A DNA stretch of 64,000 nucleotides from Amyelois transitella (lineage: Eukaryota; Arthropoda; Insecta; Lepidoptera; Pyralidae). The notes under the pieces are model-generated. The model was given only the letters and a program-made list of their open reading frames with translations, was not told where the DNA came from and searched no databases. The DNA is taken from contig NC_083523.1 of NCBI RefSeq assembly GCF_032362555.1, positions 8,903,501 to 8,967,500 of the forward strand, given 5' to 3'. Of this stretch, positions 1-12,464 are shown one piece after another (the first letter of the stretch is position 1; the number at the start of each line of letters is the position of its first letter). Both the position numbers and the translations under genes were made by a program.

Positions 1-155
1 TAGCAACCTGTCACTAGTTGAATCTCAATTCTATCGTTAAGCCAAATAGCTGAACGTGGCCATTCAGTCTTTTCAAGACTTTTGTCTCTGTCTACCCCGC
101 AAGGGATATAGACGAGACCATATGTATGTATGTATGTATGTATGTATGTTCGTAT
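1..155 (+). mobile_element. Family A copy, cut by window edge
   Basis: 3' half only, with a clean (TATG)n microsatellite at 120-150 as its tail. Confidence 0.9.
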
Positions 156-159
156 AAAA

Positions 160-1390
160 AGAGGGTCATATTTCTCTCAAGTTGATTGTATATTTGATTC
201 TTCATTTGGTTGTTGTCATCTTCCTACTTTATCTTAATGACAATTCTGCCGTTAGATTTGGGTATTTTTTTCGTACTTACTAACAATGAACTTAAAATTA
301 TGATCATACATTTGCTGGGATTAAATTTAATCATATTTATAATTATTTTCATTCTCCTAATAAAAATTTTTACGATTACAAATAAAACCGCAGATGTTTT
401 GCTAAATAGAGACATTATTATTAATAACTTGCATTATTTTTACTGCCTATCCATCAAATAACTAGTAAAAGTCATCGCCAACGATTCTTTCCGATTATGC
501 AAATCGTCGTCGTATTAACAAATCAACCGTTACAAATTAATGTTTACCATCATTAGCATATTATTCAATGAAAACTCGTGTCATCTTTAGCTATCCGTAT
601 AATAGTTTATGCAAAAGTCAGTCAACATTACTGCGTCATTAAATTTTTTGAAAGACTTTTTACGTCGCGAATTTATTTTTACGACGATCGATCAATCAGT
701 GATGTTTCGTTTTATGCAAATTACCTGTTAATCAATTCATTAGGGGTTTGGAAAAAAAAATATTCGCCATCATAAATTGCTGTTTTATTACGTCATTTGG
801 TGTTATTGTCGCCGTTAGTTCAAACATCTTCCGCATGAATTCGTACTCGGCTGATTTTTAAAGCAATATTTTTAATGGTATGTCGAATTATTGTCAATCC
901 TTTTGTGCATCCGTATCGTCAATATGTCGATGGGGTGAAGATGTGTTGTACCAACGCACCCTTTTTTGAATTTCATGCAGCCGTTTTTTATTACAAATTG
1001 AATCAAATCCGACACAATGCATTTTCTTTGGTGATTCGACGATGTGCTGTTAATTTTTAAATTTATTTGACGTGTATTACGGACCGTAATGGCGTGTTTG
1101 TATTGATGTTATAGAGTTTGATTGACCAAATGTTTTCATTTGATGTCGCGAAATCTTGCTGCAACGCTTTGTACCTACATAATATAAAAATTATATTTCT
1201 TGGGCCTACTGGACGAAATTTCTCCTTAATGTAAAGTACCTTACTTAGTTCTATTCTTATTTTCTCCTTGATGTAGGTACATAAATATATAAATAAACAA
1301 ACTTTATAACAAATTAACTATTTTTTGTAACATGAGATAACAAAAAAGCAATTTAAATTATTATTTCTAAACGTTAAGTTCTTGCAGTAT
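160..1390. other. AT-rich unique DNA
   Basis: Short open frames on both strands (up to 83 codons) have no recognisable domains and overlap one another. No repeat family recognised. Confidence 0.6.
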
Positions 1391-1530
1391 TCCACTAATA
1401 TTATAAATGTGAAAGTTTGTAAATAGGTCAGTGTGTATGTTTATTGCTCTTTCACGCATATAGGCTACTTTTTATCCCGAAGTCTCCGCGGGATTGATTC
1501 CACGCGGACGAAGTCGCGGGCGGCCTCTAG
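1391..1530 (+). mobile_element. Family D Helitron-like element, short
   Basis: Begins near CACTAATATTATAAATGTGAAAG and ends GCGGACGAAGTCGCGGG...CTAG|T. Internal deletion derivative; the 3' hairpin and CTAG end are the Helitron marks. Confidence 0.75.
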
Positions 1531-1544
1531 TTTAACCATATTTT

Positions 1545-1706
1545 AGAATTAAGATTCAAGTTAGTGGCAGGTTGCTAGCCAATCGCCTAAAAGAAGAATC
1601 TTAAGTTTATAATCCTATCCCTGAGTCGCCTTTTACGACAGCCATGGGAAAGAGATTGTGTGGTTCTAATCATTTTTTGTTATTAGTGCCAGGAACCACA
1701 CGGCAC
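1545..1706 (-). mobile_element. Family A copy, 5' part
   Basis: Keeps the 5' end (GTGCCGTGTGG read on the minus strand, at 1706) and is truncated before the hairpin and tail. Confidence 0.85.
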
Positions 1707-2068
1707 TGTAACCGACAAATTTTCACATAAAAAAGGTTTACGTGTATTTTTTATTGCCAACCTTAAATAACAAAGTCATCCAAGAAACTAACAACACAAC
1801 ACCTCTACACACTGCACTGCAAGGGATTAATATCCCCGCAATCTCATTTCGTTACGAAAATACGGAAGCACTCATATTCGTCTCGACAGTACACCGTAAA
1901 CATGGAAAATGGAACAAAAACATTTGATACACTGACAGGAAAGTACACTGTATGTTTTCTTACTTTTAATTGTCATAACATTGCAGTATATCATCAGTAT
2001 GGAAGTGTTAATTGTATTAGATTCTTGAGGAAATATGATTGTAATGAAAAAAATCTTATTTTTTTTTA

Positions 2069-2170
2069 GCCGTGTGGTTCCCCGAACCATAATGAAAAAG
2101 AATATAGGACCAGTCCACTCCATCTCTTTCCCATGGATGTCGTAAAAGGCAATTAAGGGATAGGTACTTA
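2069..2170 (+). mobile_element. Family A copy, 5' 100 bp
   Basis: 5' end to the GGGATAGG block, then stops. Confidence 0.8.
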
Positions 2171-2235
2171 CAATATTTACCAAAGTGCAAAATTTGTGTT
2201 CGACCAATTAAATTTTCATACTACGGTCACCCTAT

Positions 2236-2357
2236 AGTTTACATACATATGGTCAAGTCTTAGTCAGTCGAAGTCATATCCCTTGCGGGGTAGACAGAGT
2301 CAACAGTCTTGAAAAGACTGATAGGCCACGTTCAGCTATTTGGCTTTAAGATAGAAT
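2236..2357 (-). mobile_element. Family A copy, 3' part joined to LINE B
   Basis: Tail and hairpin half. At AGAATTAAGG it passes directly into the family B sequence, so the two are fused or B inserted here. Confidence 0.85.
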
Positions 2358-2520
2358 TAAGGACGTCCTGGTAAAGGGTCAGGTCAAAAGTACCCGAAAC
2401 CACCGAGCTTGTATGAAGAGAGTTATGAATGTGGATGAAGCGAAGGAAGTATGCAGAGATCGTGGCAAGTGGAAAGAGGTAGACTCTGCCTACCCCTCCG
2501 GGAATTTAATGTATGTATGT
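2358..2520 (+). mobile_element. Family B LINE 3' end
   Basis: An open frame of about 50 codons reads DVLVKGQVKSTRN, later MNVDEAKEVCRDRGKWKEV, the C-terminal end of a non-LTR retrotransposon polymerase ORF, then the CTACCCCTCCGGG tail and (TATG)n. The DR..W pattern and microsatellite tail fit RTE-type LINEs; the clade is inferred. Same 5' truncation point (GGACGTCCTGG) as the copy at 61203. Confidence 0.75.
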
Positions 2521-2521
2521 A

Positions 2522-2642
2522 TAGAATTGAGAAGAATCCCAAGTTTATAAGCCTACCCCTTAGTCGCCTTTTACGACATCCATCGGAGAGAGATAGAGTG
2601 GTCCTATTGTTTTTTCTATTGGTGCCGGGAACCACACAGCAC
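2522..2642 (-). mobile_element. Family A copy, 5' half
   Basis: Middle deleted; 5' end at 2642 intact. Confidence 0.8.
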
Positions 2643-2654
2643 GGTATAATATAC

Positions 2655-2730
2655 AAACATACATACATAAAATCACGCCTCTTTCCCGGAGGGGTAGGCA
2701 GAGATTACCACTTTCCACTTGCCACGATCA
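2655..2730 (-). mobile_element. Family B LINE tail fragment
   Basis: Minus-strand tail: (TATG)n, CCCGGAGGGGTAGG and the start of the GKW codons. Faces the B copy at 2358-2520. Confidence 0.8.
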
Positions 2731-3017
2731 TAATATACATTATATATAATATACATTCAGGTTTTAAAATACAAAGTACTACACATTGTGTTATATATTT
2801 ACAATATTGCATGCAAACTCGATAGCACTCAACGCATAGAATACCCGCATACTCGTGAATCAAGACTTGTGAAGTACATCTTAGACTATGCAAATTCAAT
2901 TCTGATCCCTTTTTTACAAGAGCATCTTGAAACCTGTTGACTTTGTATGACTTGATGTTATTTACATACTTTTACATTATGTTAAAATCTTCTTGCGAAG
3001 AAGATTATTTTAGACCA

Positions 3018-3117
3018 ATTGTGCCCGCGACTTCGTCCGCATGGAATAGTTATTTTGGGCATCATTGAAGCCCTCAATGATAAATAATTTTCCCCGTTTT
3101 TTTCACATATTCTCTGT
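3018..3117 (-). mobile_element. Family D Helitron-like fragment
   Basis: Minus strand 3' portion: GTGCCCGCGACTTCGTCCGC hairpin and GGGCATCATTGAAGCC. The 5' part is missing. Confidence 0.75.
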
Positions 3118-3131
3118 GAGTGTCTGTAACG

Positions 3132-3345
3132 ACATACATACATATGATCACGTCTATATCCCTTGCGAGGTAGACAGAGCCAGCAGTCTTGAGAAGATTG
3201 ATAGGCCACGTTCAGCTGTTTGGCTTAGTGATAGAATTGAGATTCAAATAGTGACAGGATGTTAGCCCCTCTCCTAAAAGAAGAATCCCTAGTTTATACA
3301 CCTATCCCTTAGTCGCCATTTTCGATATCTATGGGAAATAGATGG
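3132..3345 (-). mobile_element. Family A copy in tandem unit 1
   Basis: 3' tail at the left; truncated at the 5' end near ATAGATGG. Confidence 0.85.
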
Positions 3346-3451
3346 AAAGCGAATGTCTATTAGGACATATATCGATTAAGGCGTCAACAGAGTTTATCAA
3401 CACAACAATAAATCACATCCGTAAATCATCGCAGGAGTGTCTGTAACGTTA

Positions 3452-3663
3452 TACATACATATGATCACGTCTATATCCCTTGCGAGGTAGACAGAGCCAG
3501 CAGTCTTGAGAAGATTGATAGGCCACGTTCAGCTGTTTGGCTTAGTGATAGAATTGAGATTCAAATAGTGACAGGATGTTAGCCCCTCTCCTAAAAGAAG
3601 AATCCTTAGTATATAAACCTATCCCTTAGTCGCCATTTACGACATCCATAGGAAATAGATGGA
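3452..3663 (-). mobile_element. Family A copy in tandem unit 2
   Basis: Duplicate of the copy at 3132 with the same 5' truncation, so the duplication followed its insertion. Confidence 0.85.
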
Positions 3664-3739
3664 AAGCTAATGTCTATTAGGAAATATATCGATTAAGGCG
3701 TCAACAGAGCAATAAATCACATCTCTGAATCATCGCAGG

Positions 3740-4777
3740 AGTGTATGTAACGTTATAATTTGCATACAATCCCGTGTGCACATTCATCTTGGTCGGATGG
3801 GGGTTTGGAAAGGACCACTTCAGGATATTGGAGATATCGAGGATATGGGTTAAGATTATGGTCGTTCCGTTGTTTGTATTTGAAATGCCGTTGACTTGGC
3901 ATCTAAAAGTAAAAGGTACTTTAGGAATCAATGAAGGGATATCGCGACGCGGGCAATGGGAATGTTTTATGCAATTTTTTTTTCCAGTAACGTTATCAAA
4001 TTTAGAACGCCCGCAAATTAACTGTTGGTTTCGTGAAAAGTCAGGGTTTCATGCATTTATTGCGAGTAGAGAGAGAGATAGATATGAGTTGTCTGAGAAT
4101 CGGCCAACATCTATTTTTCATACCCCTTAGTGATAAGGGTTGTCCATCCTAAACATTTTTTTTTTACTAAAAATTACTTAAAAATTATTTCTAAGGCAAA
4201 ACAACGTTTGCCGGGATAGCTAGTATTTACCAGGAATCCAATCTGTAGCTTAAAATTGCAAAAAAGTTACCATTTTACATCTCACTGTTTAATTCTCCGT
4301 TATCACACGACAGATTTTGATACGTTTATTTCTGTGAATTACCCAACAAAATATTTACACGTGCAAAGCCGGAACGATTCAATAGTTTTACCATCAAATT
4401 CAAGAACCGTCCCTTTTTAGCGTTCAGGCGTTATAGCGTCACAACCAAACTCACTTGGGGCCCTTTGATTTTCCGTTTGACCGTCAAGTGAGGTTGACCA
4501 TTTGAGTGGCCATTGTTAATAGCAGGATATTGTTAGTCATGTTTGGTTGGACATGTCTAGGATAATGGTATAAACACCACATTATAAGTCTCAAATCTAT
4601 GTACATAATTCTTATCTATTTTAAGTTTACTTTGTAATCATCTTTTCTTTTTTCTTTCATTTTTATAAGTAGTTTAAGCTTTAGTTTTAATTTGAGTTCA
4701 TTTCAATTATTATTTTTAAACCTAAATTTAAAAAATTATACGTATTATTAAAGTTTAAAAAAATATATATTATATAC
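3740..4777. other. Unique DNA without a supported gene
   Basis: A 118-codon open frame at 3774-4130 on the plus strand has no domain I recognise and atypical composition. A decayed Helitron-like stretch may lie around 4310-4385 (GTGCAAAGCCGG). Confidence 0.5.
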
Positions 4778-4963
4778 TGAGGGATAGGCTTACAAACATG
4801 GGACTCTTTTTTAGGCGATGGGCTAGCAACCTGTCACTATTTGAATCTCAATTCTAACATTAAGCCAAATAGCTGTACGTGGCCATTCAGTCTTTTCAAG
4901 ACTGTTGGCTCTGTCTGCCCCGCAAGGGATATAGACGTGGCCATATGTATATATGTATGTATG
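4778..4963 (+). mobile_element. Family A copy, 5' truncated
   Basis: Starts at GAGGGATAGGC and runs to the TATG tail. Confidence 0.88.
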
Positions 4964-5254
4964 TACATATCTATGAATATATACTAAGAAGAATCTTATA
5001 AAAACAAATACTCAGAAATCTTTATTCGATCTTTCACAAATCTCACTATCAATTAATTTAATCATAATCTACCACGCAATTACATACATACATACAAACA
5101 TATATAGCTAATATTATCACTACGATACAGATTGAAGGGTTGCTAATGAACTAAGCCTAGTAAGTCACGTCAAATTAATTGGCAAAGGGTGTGTCGGGCT
5201 AATCTCCGGAACGGGTGATGAGACTGGCCTATTCCTTGCAATTAAATTTTAGAA

Positions 5255-5335
5255 CTGTAGCGTAGTGATAAAGTGGTAAAATGAAGTAGAGGATTCGAAT
5301 CCTGGTTAGGTCGAAATGGAATAAGTTATTTTTTG
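5255..5335 (+). mobile_element. Possible tRNA-derived SINE head
   Basis: TAGCGTAGTGATAAAGTGG followed by GGATTCGAATCCTGG, a good pol III B box. Both strands of the arm are diverged. Confidence 0.45.
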
Positions 5336-5757
5336 GATCGACCTAAGACCGTGAATATTCCCAAGAGAGCGAAGCAAGTTTATAGAAAAAATATTGTAAT
5401 TTAAATTATAATTTTAAAATGAAATAAATTGACAATTAATATAGGTTTAAACCCGGCACAATTTAACATAGTTTAAAGTATCCTTGTTACCAACACAGTA
5501 TAGTTTAAACCTGAAATAAATGATTTTTTTGAGTATTTGTTTAAGTAATTAAAAATACATTAAGTCGTTTCTTTCTATAAAAAAATGAAACACCGAGATG
5601 GTCACAAACTACACGCGTATAAGAGGAACTCGCGAGAATAATTTGTTTTTGTTATAAGAGAAATAATAAACACACTGTTTATGTAATTTTTATTTTTCTT
5701 TTATGTTTCAGTGCATCTTCATTTGTACATATATTGTAACTCTCATAAATTAATATA

Positions 5758-5985
5758 TACGGGACAAATTACACAGATTGAGTTAGCCTCGAAGTAAGTT
5801 CGAGACTTGTGTTACGAGATACTAACTCAATGATACTATATGTTATTATAAATACTTAAATAGATAAACATCCAAGACCAATGAATTAGAGAAAGTTCGT
5901 TTCTCATCATGCCCTGGCCGGGATTCGAACTCGGGTGCTCAGTCATAGATTTATCAGTAACTTTACCCTTCCACGGCAAGTATTA
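5758..5985 (-). mobile_element. Family C tRNA-derived SINE
   Basis: On the minus strand: tRNA-like head with B box GAGTTCGAATCCCGGCC (about 5915-5935), CATGATGAGAAA, CTTGGATGTTTATC, and tail GAGTTAGTATCTCG...ACTCAATCTGTG. The acceptor arms do not pair, so it is not a tRNA gene. Confidence 0.8.
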
Positions 5986-6257
5986 TAAGTTTGTTAATTT
6001 AAGTTAATTATTCTAGAAGCTTAGCGAGGCTTGTACAGGAATCAATTCTGACTAATTGACTGTAATCTGACGCCGTTGCTTGAATTGTTAATTAATTATT
6101 AATTACTTCAACTGATTGGTTTAATTAATGCTGGCAGGTTTGATGGCGGATTAGAAAAAAGATTAATTTTCATGGTTTATTATTTTATGAAAACCCTCAT
6201 AATTAAAGATACTCGTAGAAATATTAATATTAAAATGAACAATAAATATATAAAAAT

Positions 6258-6336
6258 TTATACGGTACAAATTACACAGATTGAGTTAGCCTCGAAGTAA
6301 GTTCGAGACTTGTGTTACGGGATACTAGCTCAATAT
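6258..6336 (-). mobile_element. Family C SINE 3' fragment
   Basis: Only the last ~75 bp (GAGCTAGTATCCCG to GTGTAATTTG), closely matching 5760-5835. Confidence 0.8.
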
Positions 6337-6507
6337 TTATTTTATTTTAAATAAATAATCACCCAAAACCCAACATTTCATTACCTATATAAAAAACAAT
6401 TCAAATAAGTGAACTATTTCTATGCTTACTTATCAAATGGAAAAAGAGTATCAATTATGATCAAACTATTCAAAGAATTTCAGAACTCTAGCGAAAATGC
6501 GACGGAA

Positions 6508-6766
6508 TACATGAACATACATATGGTCACGTCTATATCCCTTGCGGGGTAGACAGAGCCAACAGTCTTGAAAAGACCGAATGGCCATGTTCAACTTAAT
6601 GATAGAATTGAGATTCAAATAGTGACAAGTCGCTAACCCATCGCCTAAAAAAGAATCCCAAGTTTGTAAGCCTATCCCTTAGTCGCCTATTACGACATCC
6701 ATGGGAAAGAGATGGAGTGGTACTATTCTTTTTTGTATTGGTGCCGAGAACCACACGGCACTCAAG
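6508..6766 (-). mobile_element. Family A full copy with 12-bp target duplication
   Basis: Bounded by AATGCGACGGAA at 6496-6507 and 6767-6778. This non-repetitive duplication is the clearest proof of where the family ends. Confidence 0.92.
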
Positions 6767-6779
6767 AATGCGACGGAAA

Positions 6780-7793
6780 TTTCCAACAAAGACATATTTC
6801 CTATCCCGTTTCCAGCGTCGAAATGGTGGACCGAAGAAACGGGTTCCCTGTAACATAAACTGAAGACTGCATAAACTCGGGAATATAAACTATAACTACA
6901 CGAAGTTCACTAAATATTCCCCTGGGAGTGGTCTAGCTCAAAGCGTTCTTAAGAAGATGGTCCCTACTGTTTGTAGTCAAACGGTTTTCCAATTTGGACA
7001 GTTATTTTAATGCTGGCCATTAAGAAAAATGAAAAAAGAAAATGTTAATTTTAGTTGAATAATTTTTTTATTGTAACTTACTTTTCCGCGAAGATTTTTT
7101 TTTAATAATCGCCGACGTAAAGTATTTTTAACTTTCATGTTTCATATTCATTAGTTCTTATAAACTGAATTAGTCATTAGTTGCACTAAAAAAAACATGT
7201 TTTATTAGTTTTTTTAATTTACAATCTCTCTAGAAAAAAAAACTAAAGCAATGACCCCAAACCGTAGAAGCTGATCGTTTTTATTTGTTTTTTTTTTTCA
7301 AATTTGGAACACTAAATATATCACATATACATACATACGATAAAGCAACCATAACAATAATACTTCGCCATTTCGCCAAAAGACTGCTGTTCTCGCAAGT
7401 ATTTTTGACAGACATTGATTTGACGCAAATCACCCGCGTTTCTGGATCGAGTATCGAGTGACACGTGTCACCGTAGTAGGGCCGCCATTACCATACGTCT
7501 GTACGTTTGTCTTTTTAGCACATTTGTCTAGGACTTGTATTTTCTCGACGCAAAAAGGAAGAGTTGTAAAGAATTGGCCACCGTCTTTCGTCATACTTAT
7601 GAAAAGTTGAGCTCTTTCAGGGCTGCCTCTCGTGAAAAATTGAGATAGAACGGAAATATTTCGGACAATTCCAGTAACAGGTATGCATTACTGGAATACT
7701 CAGGTTTTGTTTTTGTGATGGAGAATTTATTAAAATTGGCATTTTTTTGCTTAAAAATTATTTTATGTAATAAGCATACATAACTCTTAGAAT
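6780..7793. other. Unique DNA
   Basis: No gene supported. 7370-7570 is less AT-rich than its surroundings (ACACGTGTCACCGTAG) and free of the repeat families; a promoter or exon cannot be shown. Confidence 0.5.
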
Positions 7794-7992
7794 GTACATA
7801 CATACATATACGTCTATATCCCTTGTAAAAGACTGATAGGCCACGCACGCTCAGATATTTGACTTAATGATAAAATTGAGATTCAAATAGTGACAGGTTG
7901 CTAGCCCATCGCCTAAAAAAAGAATCCCAAGTTTGTAAGCCTATCCCTTAGTCGCCTTTTACGACATCCATGGGAAAGAGATGGAGTGGTAT
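7794..7992 (-). mobile_element. Family A copy
   Basis: Internal deletion of the CTCTGTC block after CCCTTG; ends before the GTGCCG 5' end. Confidence 0.85.
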
Positions 7993-8097
7993 AATGTATA
8001 AGAAAAATGTACAATTATTGATGATAATAATAGTATGTGATTTTAAAACATCTGACAACCATTTATTCTTTAAATCCTAATTTTCCTTAATTTGCAT

Positions 8098-8260
8098 ACT
8101 AGCTGTGTCCCGGGGTTTGGTGAGAATTTCTGGATAAGAAGTAGGTACTCTACAGTTAATCCAGTATCCTATCCTAACCGTATCATCGTATAACTCTACA
8201 GACAAACACACATCCTCAGGTTTTCTCATAATATATGCCATCACCGAAATAGGTTTTTTT
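8098..8260 (-). mobile_element. Old Helitron-like remnant
   Basis: Starts ACTAGCTGTGTCCCGGGG, the reverse of a CTAG end; the body is too decayed to align well. Confidence 0.4.
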
Positions 8261-8315
8261 CTTGAAAATATTCCAATACCAACTAAATGACTGATTTTAT
8301 CGATGTATTTTTTTT

Positions 8316-8420
8316 TTTAGAATAGAATTGATTTATTTTCAAAATTAGATACAAGGTATCACTTATTGACGTCACATCACTTAAATCTAATTATAACAAG
8401 GTACTACCGCTTCCAAAGCG
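8316..8420 (-). mobile_element. Family E LINE 3' end
   Basis: Minus strand: AGTGATGTGACGTCAATAAG, ATACCTTGTATC, AAAATAAATC then an ATTCT-type tail. About 100 bp shared with 29597-29700. Confidence 0.65.
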
Positions 8421-10424
8421 CATATGTAAAAAAAGTGGCGGAACATTTAAATATCTCGATTGTGCCAGCCCTGAACATGTAAATAGGAAAAATCTTTTAA
8501 CTGAAAATTACGATGCGAAGTAATACGAGTGTCGCGCCCGCGCATAAATCTTGTAAAAATATATCCGACGTATAAATCATTATGCGCTTTTGTTATCGGA
8601 AGGGTTTAGTGCGAGTAATTGTTGCAAAGACATTTGTGAGTGGGTACGATGAATGTTTTTTTGTTTTACCTGTAAAAGAAAGCAGGATAAAGATTTCCTT
8701 TTTGTGTATTAATCTTATATAGGATCTGTTGTATCCGCAACTTCGTTCCAGTAGAATTTAAATATGAAAAGAAGTCCGACTTAACAAAGAGATATGGCTT
8801 TATAAGAGGGTTTTTGAGGTCAGGCTAGAAAATAATAAAAAAAAAACTTTTGCACCATAGGTGTCATTATCATGCAGGTTTTTGGCCAATTTTAAACATC
8901 TTATCCAAGAAATGTGAAAGAACATATTATATTTTTTCCAACCCATACAAATTAGAAAATTTTCATTTCCCGTGTACCTATGTCTCATTTAAGACATTTG
9001 ATCAAAATATACAAATATACTATATATATTTAAAAAAAAAAGCTAGTCTGTATAGACAAACAATACACAGGCTGCACTCATACACACAGTAAACCCCAGA
9101 ACACATGAAATACTACATATGAGCAATAAAACCATAGAGCGATGATCGTTCTACAAACGTTCCCATTCAATCAACATCGGACATAATCATAAAGCCGCGG
9201 ACACACGCGCCGTAAATATTCGTCCCGGACATAAAGAGGGAGCACACGATTATAAATATGTGGATTGACGCAAATTGCTAGAATCATTGGAAGTGAAGAC
9301 TGTTTTTTTTTATCATTTTATTTTATAAACTGCATGAAAATCCGTTGTGTAGTTTTAAAGATCTAAGAGTACATACATACAGACATAAGGACAGACGCGG
9401 AAAGCAACTTTGCTTTATACTATGTAGTGATGATTATATCAGCAAAACCTTTTGCAATTAATAAATCTTTTTTTGTTTCTTTCACATATAACTCTTCATG
9501 TATGTATTTATGTATAGGTAACTCTTTCGTTGAACAATATACTTACTTGTCTTTTCAACATATCAATTCACTATCCCCACTAATACACATTTGTACGCAT
9601 TAACTAGTTTACTGCTGGACGTAAAAGTACAATGACGTCACGGCTGTAACATTCGCTTCCGAACGAACATGCGTCCGGCCAGGGCTGCCACGCCTGTCTT
9701 TTTATCAAATTTCAACGGTAACTTAATTTGGTAGAAGAAATTTATTTATCGATGTCTATATATAAACAAAAAAGTTACCTGCAATATGTTTTATCAAACG
9801 ATTTACTAAAAAGTAGGTATTCTCTAATATGATTTGTCAAAATGTTTGCAAGCGTAATGCATTCACAACATGTTCTCTCAAACTTAACTAAACTAACTCA
9901 AATCTAATCTGTTTCTAGTCACATCCAATTCAAAAGAATAATTGCGGTCTCCTTTTTAATAGGTATGGAATAGCTTACCTACTAAAGTGAAGTTAAAATT
10001 TAAAGCACCTATATATTCTTCTGCTTATATGCTTCTGAAAAAAATATAGTTAGTTACAAAAACGAAATCTAATAGTCCAAAAAAATTCAATAGAAGTTTG
10101 TAAAAGCTGTCATAAGATTAATTAACAAACAAAAATCTGATATTAATTATTACCCAATGGTCGACTGGTAGATAATGCTTCTAGCATTAAGTCCGCTAAT
10201 TGTGCTATACACTCGCATTTTGTGCGATGAAGTTTAAATAAATAAATAAATATTGTCAACCCTACATCTATCTACCCGAAACTTTACGAACGCGTTTCCG
10301 AAATTTTACGAATGCACCGCGCACCGATCGTAAACGCTTAACGACGCACGCGGCTATATTAATCGCCGTGCGGATTATCTGCAGAGACATAATATTGACG
10401 ACTCATTTAGTCATACAGGACAAT
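8420..10424. other. Unique AT-rich DNA with a small Helitron fragment
   Basis: A CRE-like palindrome TGACGTCA is at 9633-9640 in a GC-richer patch (9610-9690). The only repeat seen is the family D piece at 9334-9432. No supported ORF. Confidence 0.5.
9334..9432 (-). mobile_element. Family D2 Helitron-like fragment
   Basis: Contains the reverse complement of CGCGTCTGTC...AGATCTTTAAAACTACAC, shared with 13513-13641 and 63097-63233. Confidence 0.55.
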
Positions 10425-10535
10425 ACATATATCCCTCTCGGGGTAGACAGAGCCAGTCATGAAAGAACTAAATTCACGTAAACCCAAGGGTGGCTTAGTG
10501 AAATTAAGGTTTATAAAAGTGACAAGTTGCTAGAA
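10425..10535 (-). mobile_element. Family A copy, strongly diverged
   Basis: CCCTCTCGGGGTAGACAGAGCC and AGTGACAAGTTGCTAG are recognisable; the rest has drifted, so this is an old insertion. Confidence 0.65.
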
Positions 10536-12464
10536 CTTCGTTTAATAGTTTGAAGAAAACATGACACGCTACAGGATAAAGCACACGAACTCAAACACAA
10601 GCATGTATTCCAAAATGGAAACTTTTGAAAATTTTTGGAAAGAACTCGTGACTTGAAACATAATGATGAAATAAGGTGTGAGAGAGAATGATATGTAGTA
10701 AAATAAACAGATACAGGAACGGTCTATCTCTTTTTCTAAATATTTTGGGAAGTGCCTAAATGTTGCGATACAATAATTCTTAATTCCAAATAATTAAAAA
10801 GATTTAAATTTCTCAAAAGCATAATCCCAAATAATAAAAAATATCGAAAACCTGTTTGTGTAAAGTTGAATTGAGTAGATATTTTATAAATCAAGTCAAA
10901 TCCTCCAGTTTAATAACTTTTTAAACTCGAAATGCCTACTTCAAATACACAATTAATCAAAGCGTTGAAATCAATGAGAGTTATTTAATAAATATAATTA
11001 GTATAGTTAATTAGAATAGCGCCAAATTCCACATATACATATATTGCATTAACACAAAGATGACCACAGACAGGGTTGAACCACATTTTAATTAAATAAT
11101 TCAAAGCATATTTTAATAACAGGCCACCTATGGCGAATTTTCGCAAACTACCAAATTCGAAATTCGAATAATTACCGACTTCAATGAACATTAATTGACT
11201 GTAATTCAAACGCATTCATTGAAGTCACAAATCAGTGCCCGTATTCTATCTGGGAAAATGGACCGGTCATTTTGACACGAACAAAAGATCGTGTGTGTAC
11301 CCCTTTATTATTAGTTTCCAAGTGCGGTGGAGCGGACTCAATATTTTAATAATAAAGATTTCTTTTCATAAGAAATAATATTATAATGTCTCTATTCATT
11401 AGATATCTTTATTTATTATCATCTTTAGTCATTGAGCTAAAAAATATATACACACGAATATATTTATTTTGTACACAAATTTTTATACGTTGTATTTGGT
11501 AATATACATATTTACAAATAAAATTACTAAATGAATATATTTATGTGAAATCCAATTTTCTAGGTCATTTAATATCAAACTAGAAATATAAAAAATACAC
11601 TACCGAATATTTGGCTTAAACTGAATTTTCGATAGGTACTATAGAACATAAAGTATTGTGAATTGCTAGTTATAGGTTACATTTAACTTTAAATCAATGA
11701 ATATATTATTTTATTAGATCGATTGGATTTCACCAAAAATAAAAGTATTTTTTTTCTTTTAGAAAATACATATGTATATAGATAAATACCTATATGAGTT
11801 TTACGGCACATTGATTGTTAAATTGTAGTAACGAATTGTTTTAATGCATAAATAAAAAATAAAAAAAACATTCTACTCCATAGATTTGTTGAAAATTCCA
11901 AAAACAAAAAAACTCGAGTCGCCCAATCGACTGGACAGCTTTTGCGAGTGATACCAGCATCCGACAATTAAGGGCCGGCGTACGTTCTATATTTAAAATA
12001 CTTCTATTATTATGCAAATTACCCTTTTGACTTTAACCGTGCCTTATTTGACCGGTCTTCTGAAATTACCGAATTAATATTGTACATCCGAATGATAAAT
12101 TAGACTTTATTCCATTAACCATAGAGGTCGTATCTAACGAAAATCTTTTTGGGAATTCGCGATTCTTCAATGCGTTGAGTTAAAAAATTTTGGAATTATT
12201 TTAAAGGATTTTCAATCTTAAATCTAGGACCGTATAATTTAAATCAAAATGTGATGTGAATGTTTTGTATTAAAATTATTGATGGCTTCCTTTTTCCTCA
12301 ATGGGGTGAAGGAGATGGCTTGATAATATTGTTTTGCATTATTTAGGCGTAAGTGGACCTCATGGGGGCGGATTGTTGAATGACCATCATTAAAAAGTGT
12401 GTGAAAATAATATCTGTGACTGATTTTTGCGGTTCCCGGTACTTAGAAATAGATATAATTATTA
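10536..12464. other. AT-rich unique DNA
   Basis: No repeat family or coding region recognised; open frames are under 80 codons and unstructured. Confidence 0.55.

Larger units (their letters stand above)
3118..3738. repeat. Tandem duplication, two units of about 310 bp
   Basis: Units 3118-3434 (317 bp) and 3435-3738 (304 bp) start GAGTGTCTGTAACG and share flanking unique sequence on both sides of a family A copy. A third start is seen at 3739. The second unit lacks about 14 bp after CAACAGAG. Confidence 0.92.

Noticed and set aside
120-150. CRISPR-like or satellite array
   Set aside because: A (TATG)n microsatellite tail of a retroposed repeat; no spacers.
1872-2207. 111-codon minus-strand frame
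   Set aside because: Its first part lies over a family A copy and the rest has no domain; no promoter or conserved context.
2984-3006. Hairpin AATCTTCTT-GCG-AAGAAGATT as terminator
   Set aside because: Bacterial-type terminators do not apply in this eukaryotic context and the arms are only 9 bp.
9633-9640. TGACGTCA (CRE) as a promoter element, also at 32294
   Set aside because: No gene start is supported nearby except tRNA-His, which is transcribed by pol III; similar TGACGTCA sites occur inside family E repeats.
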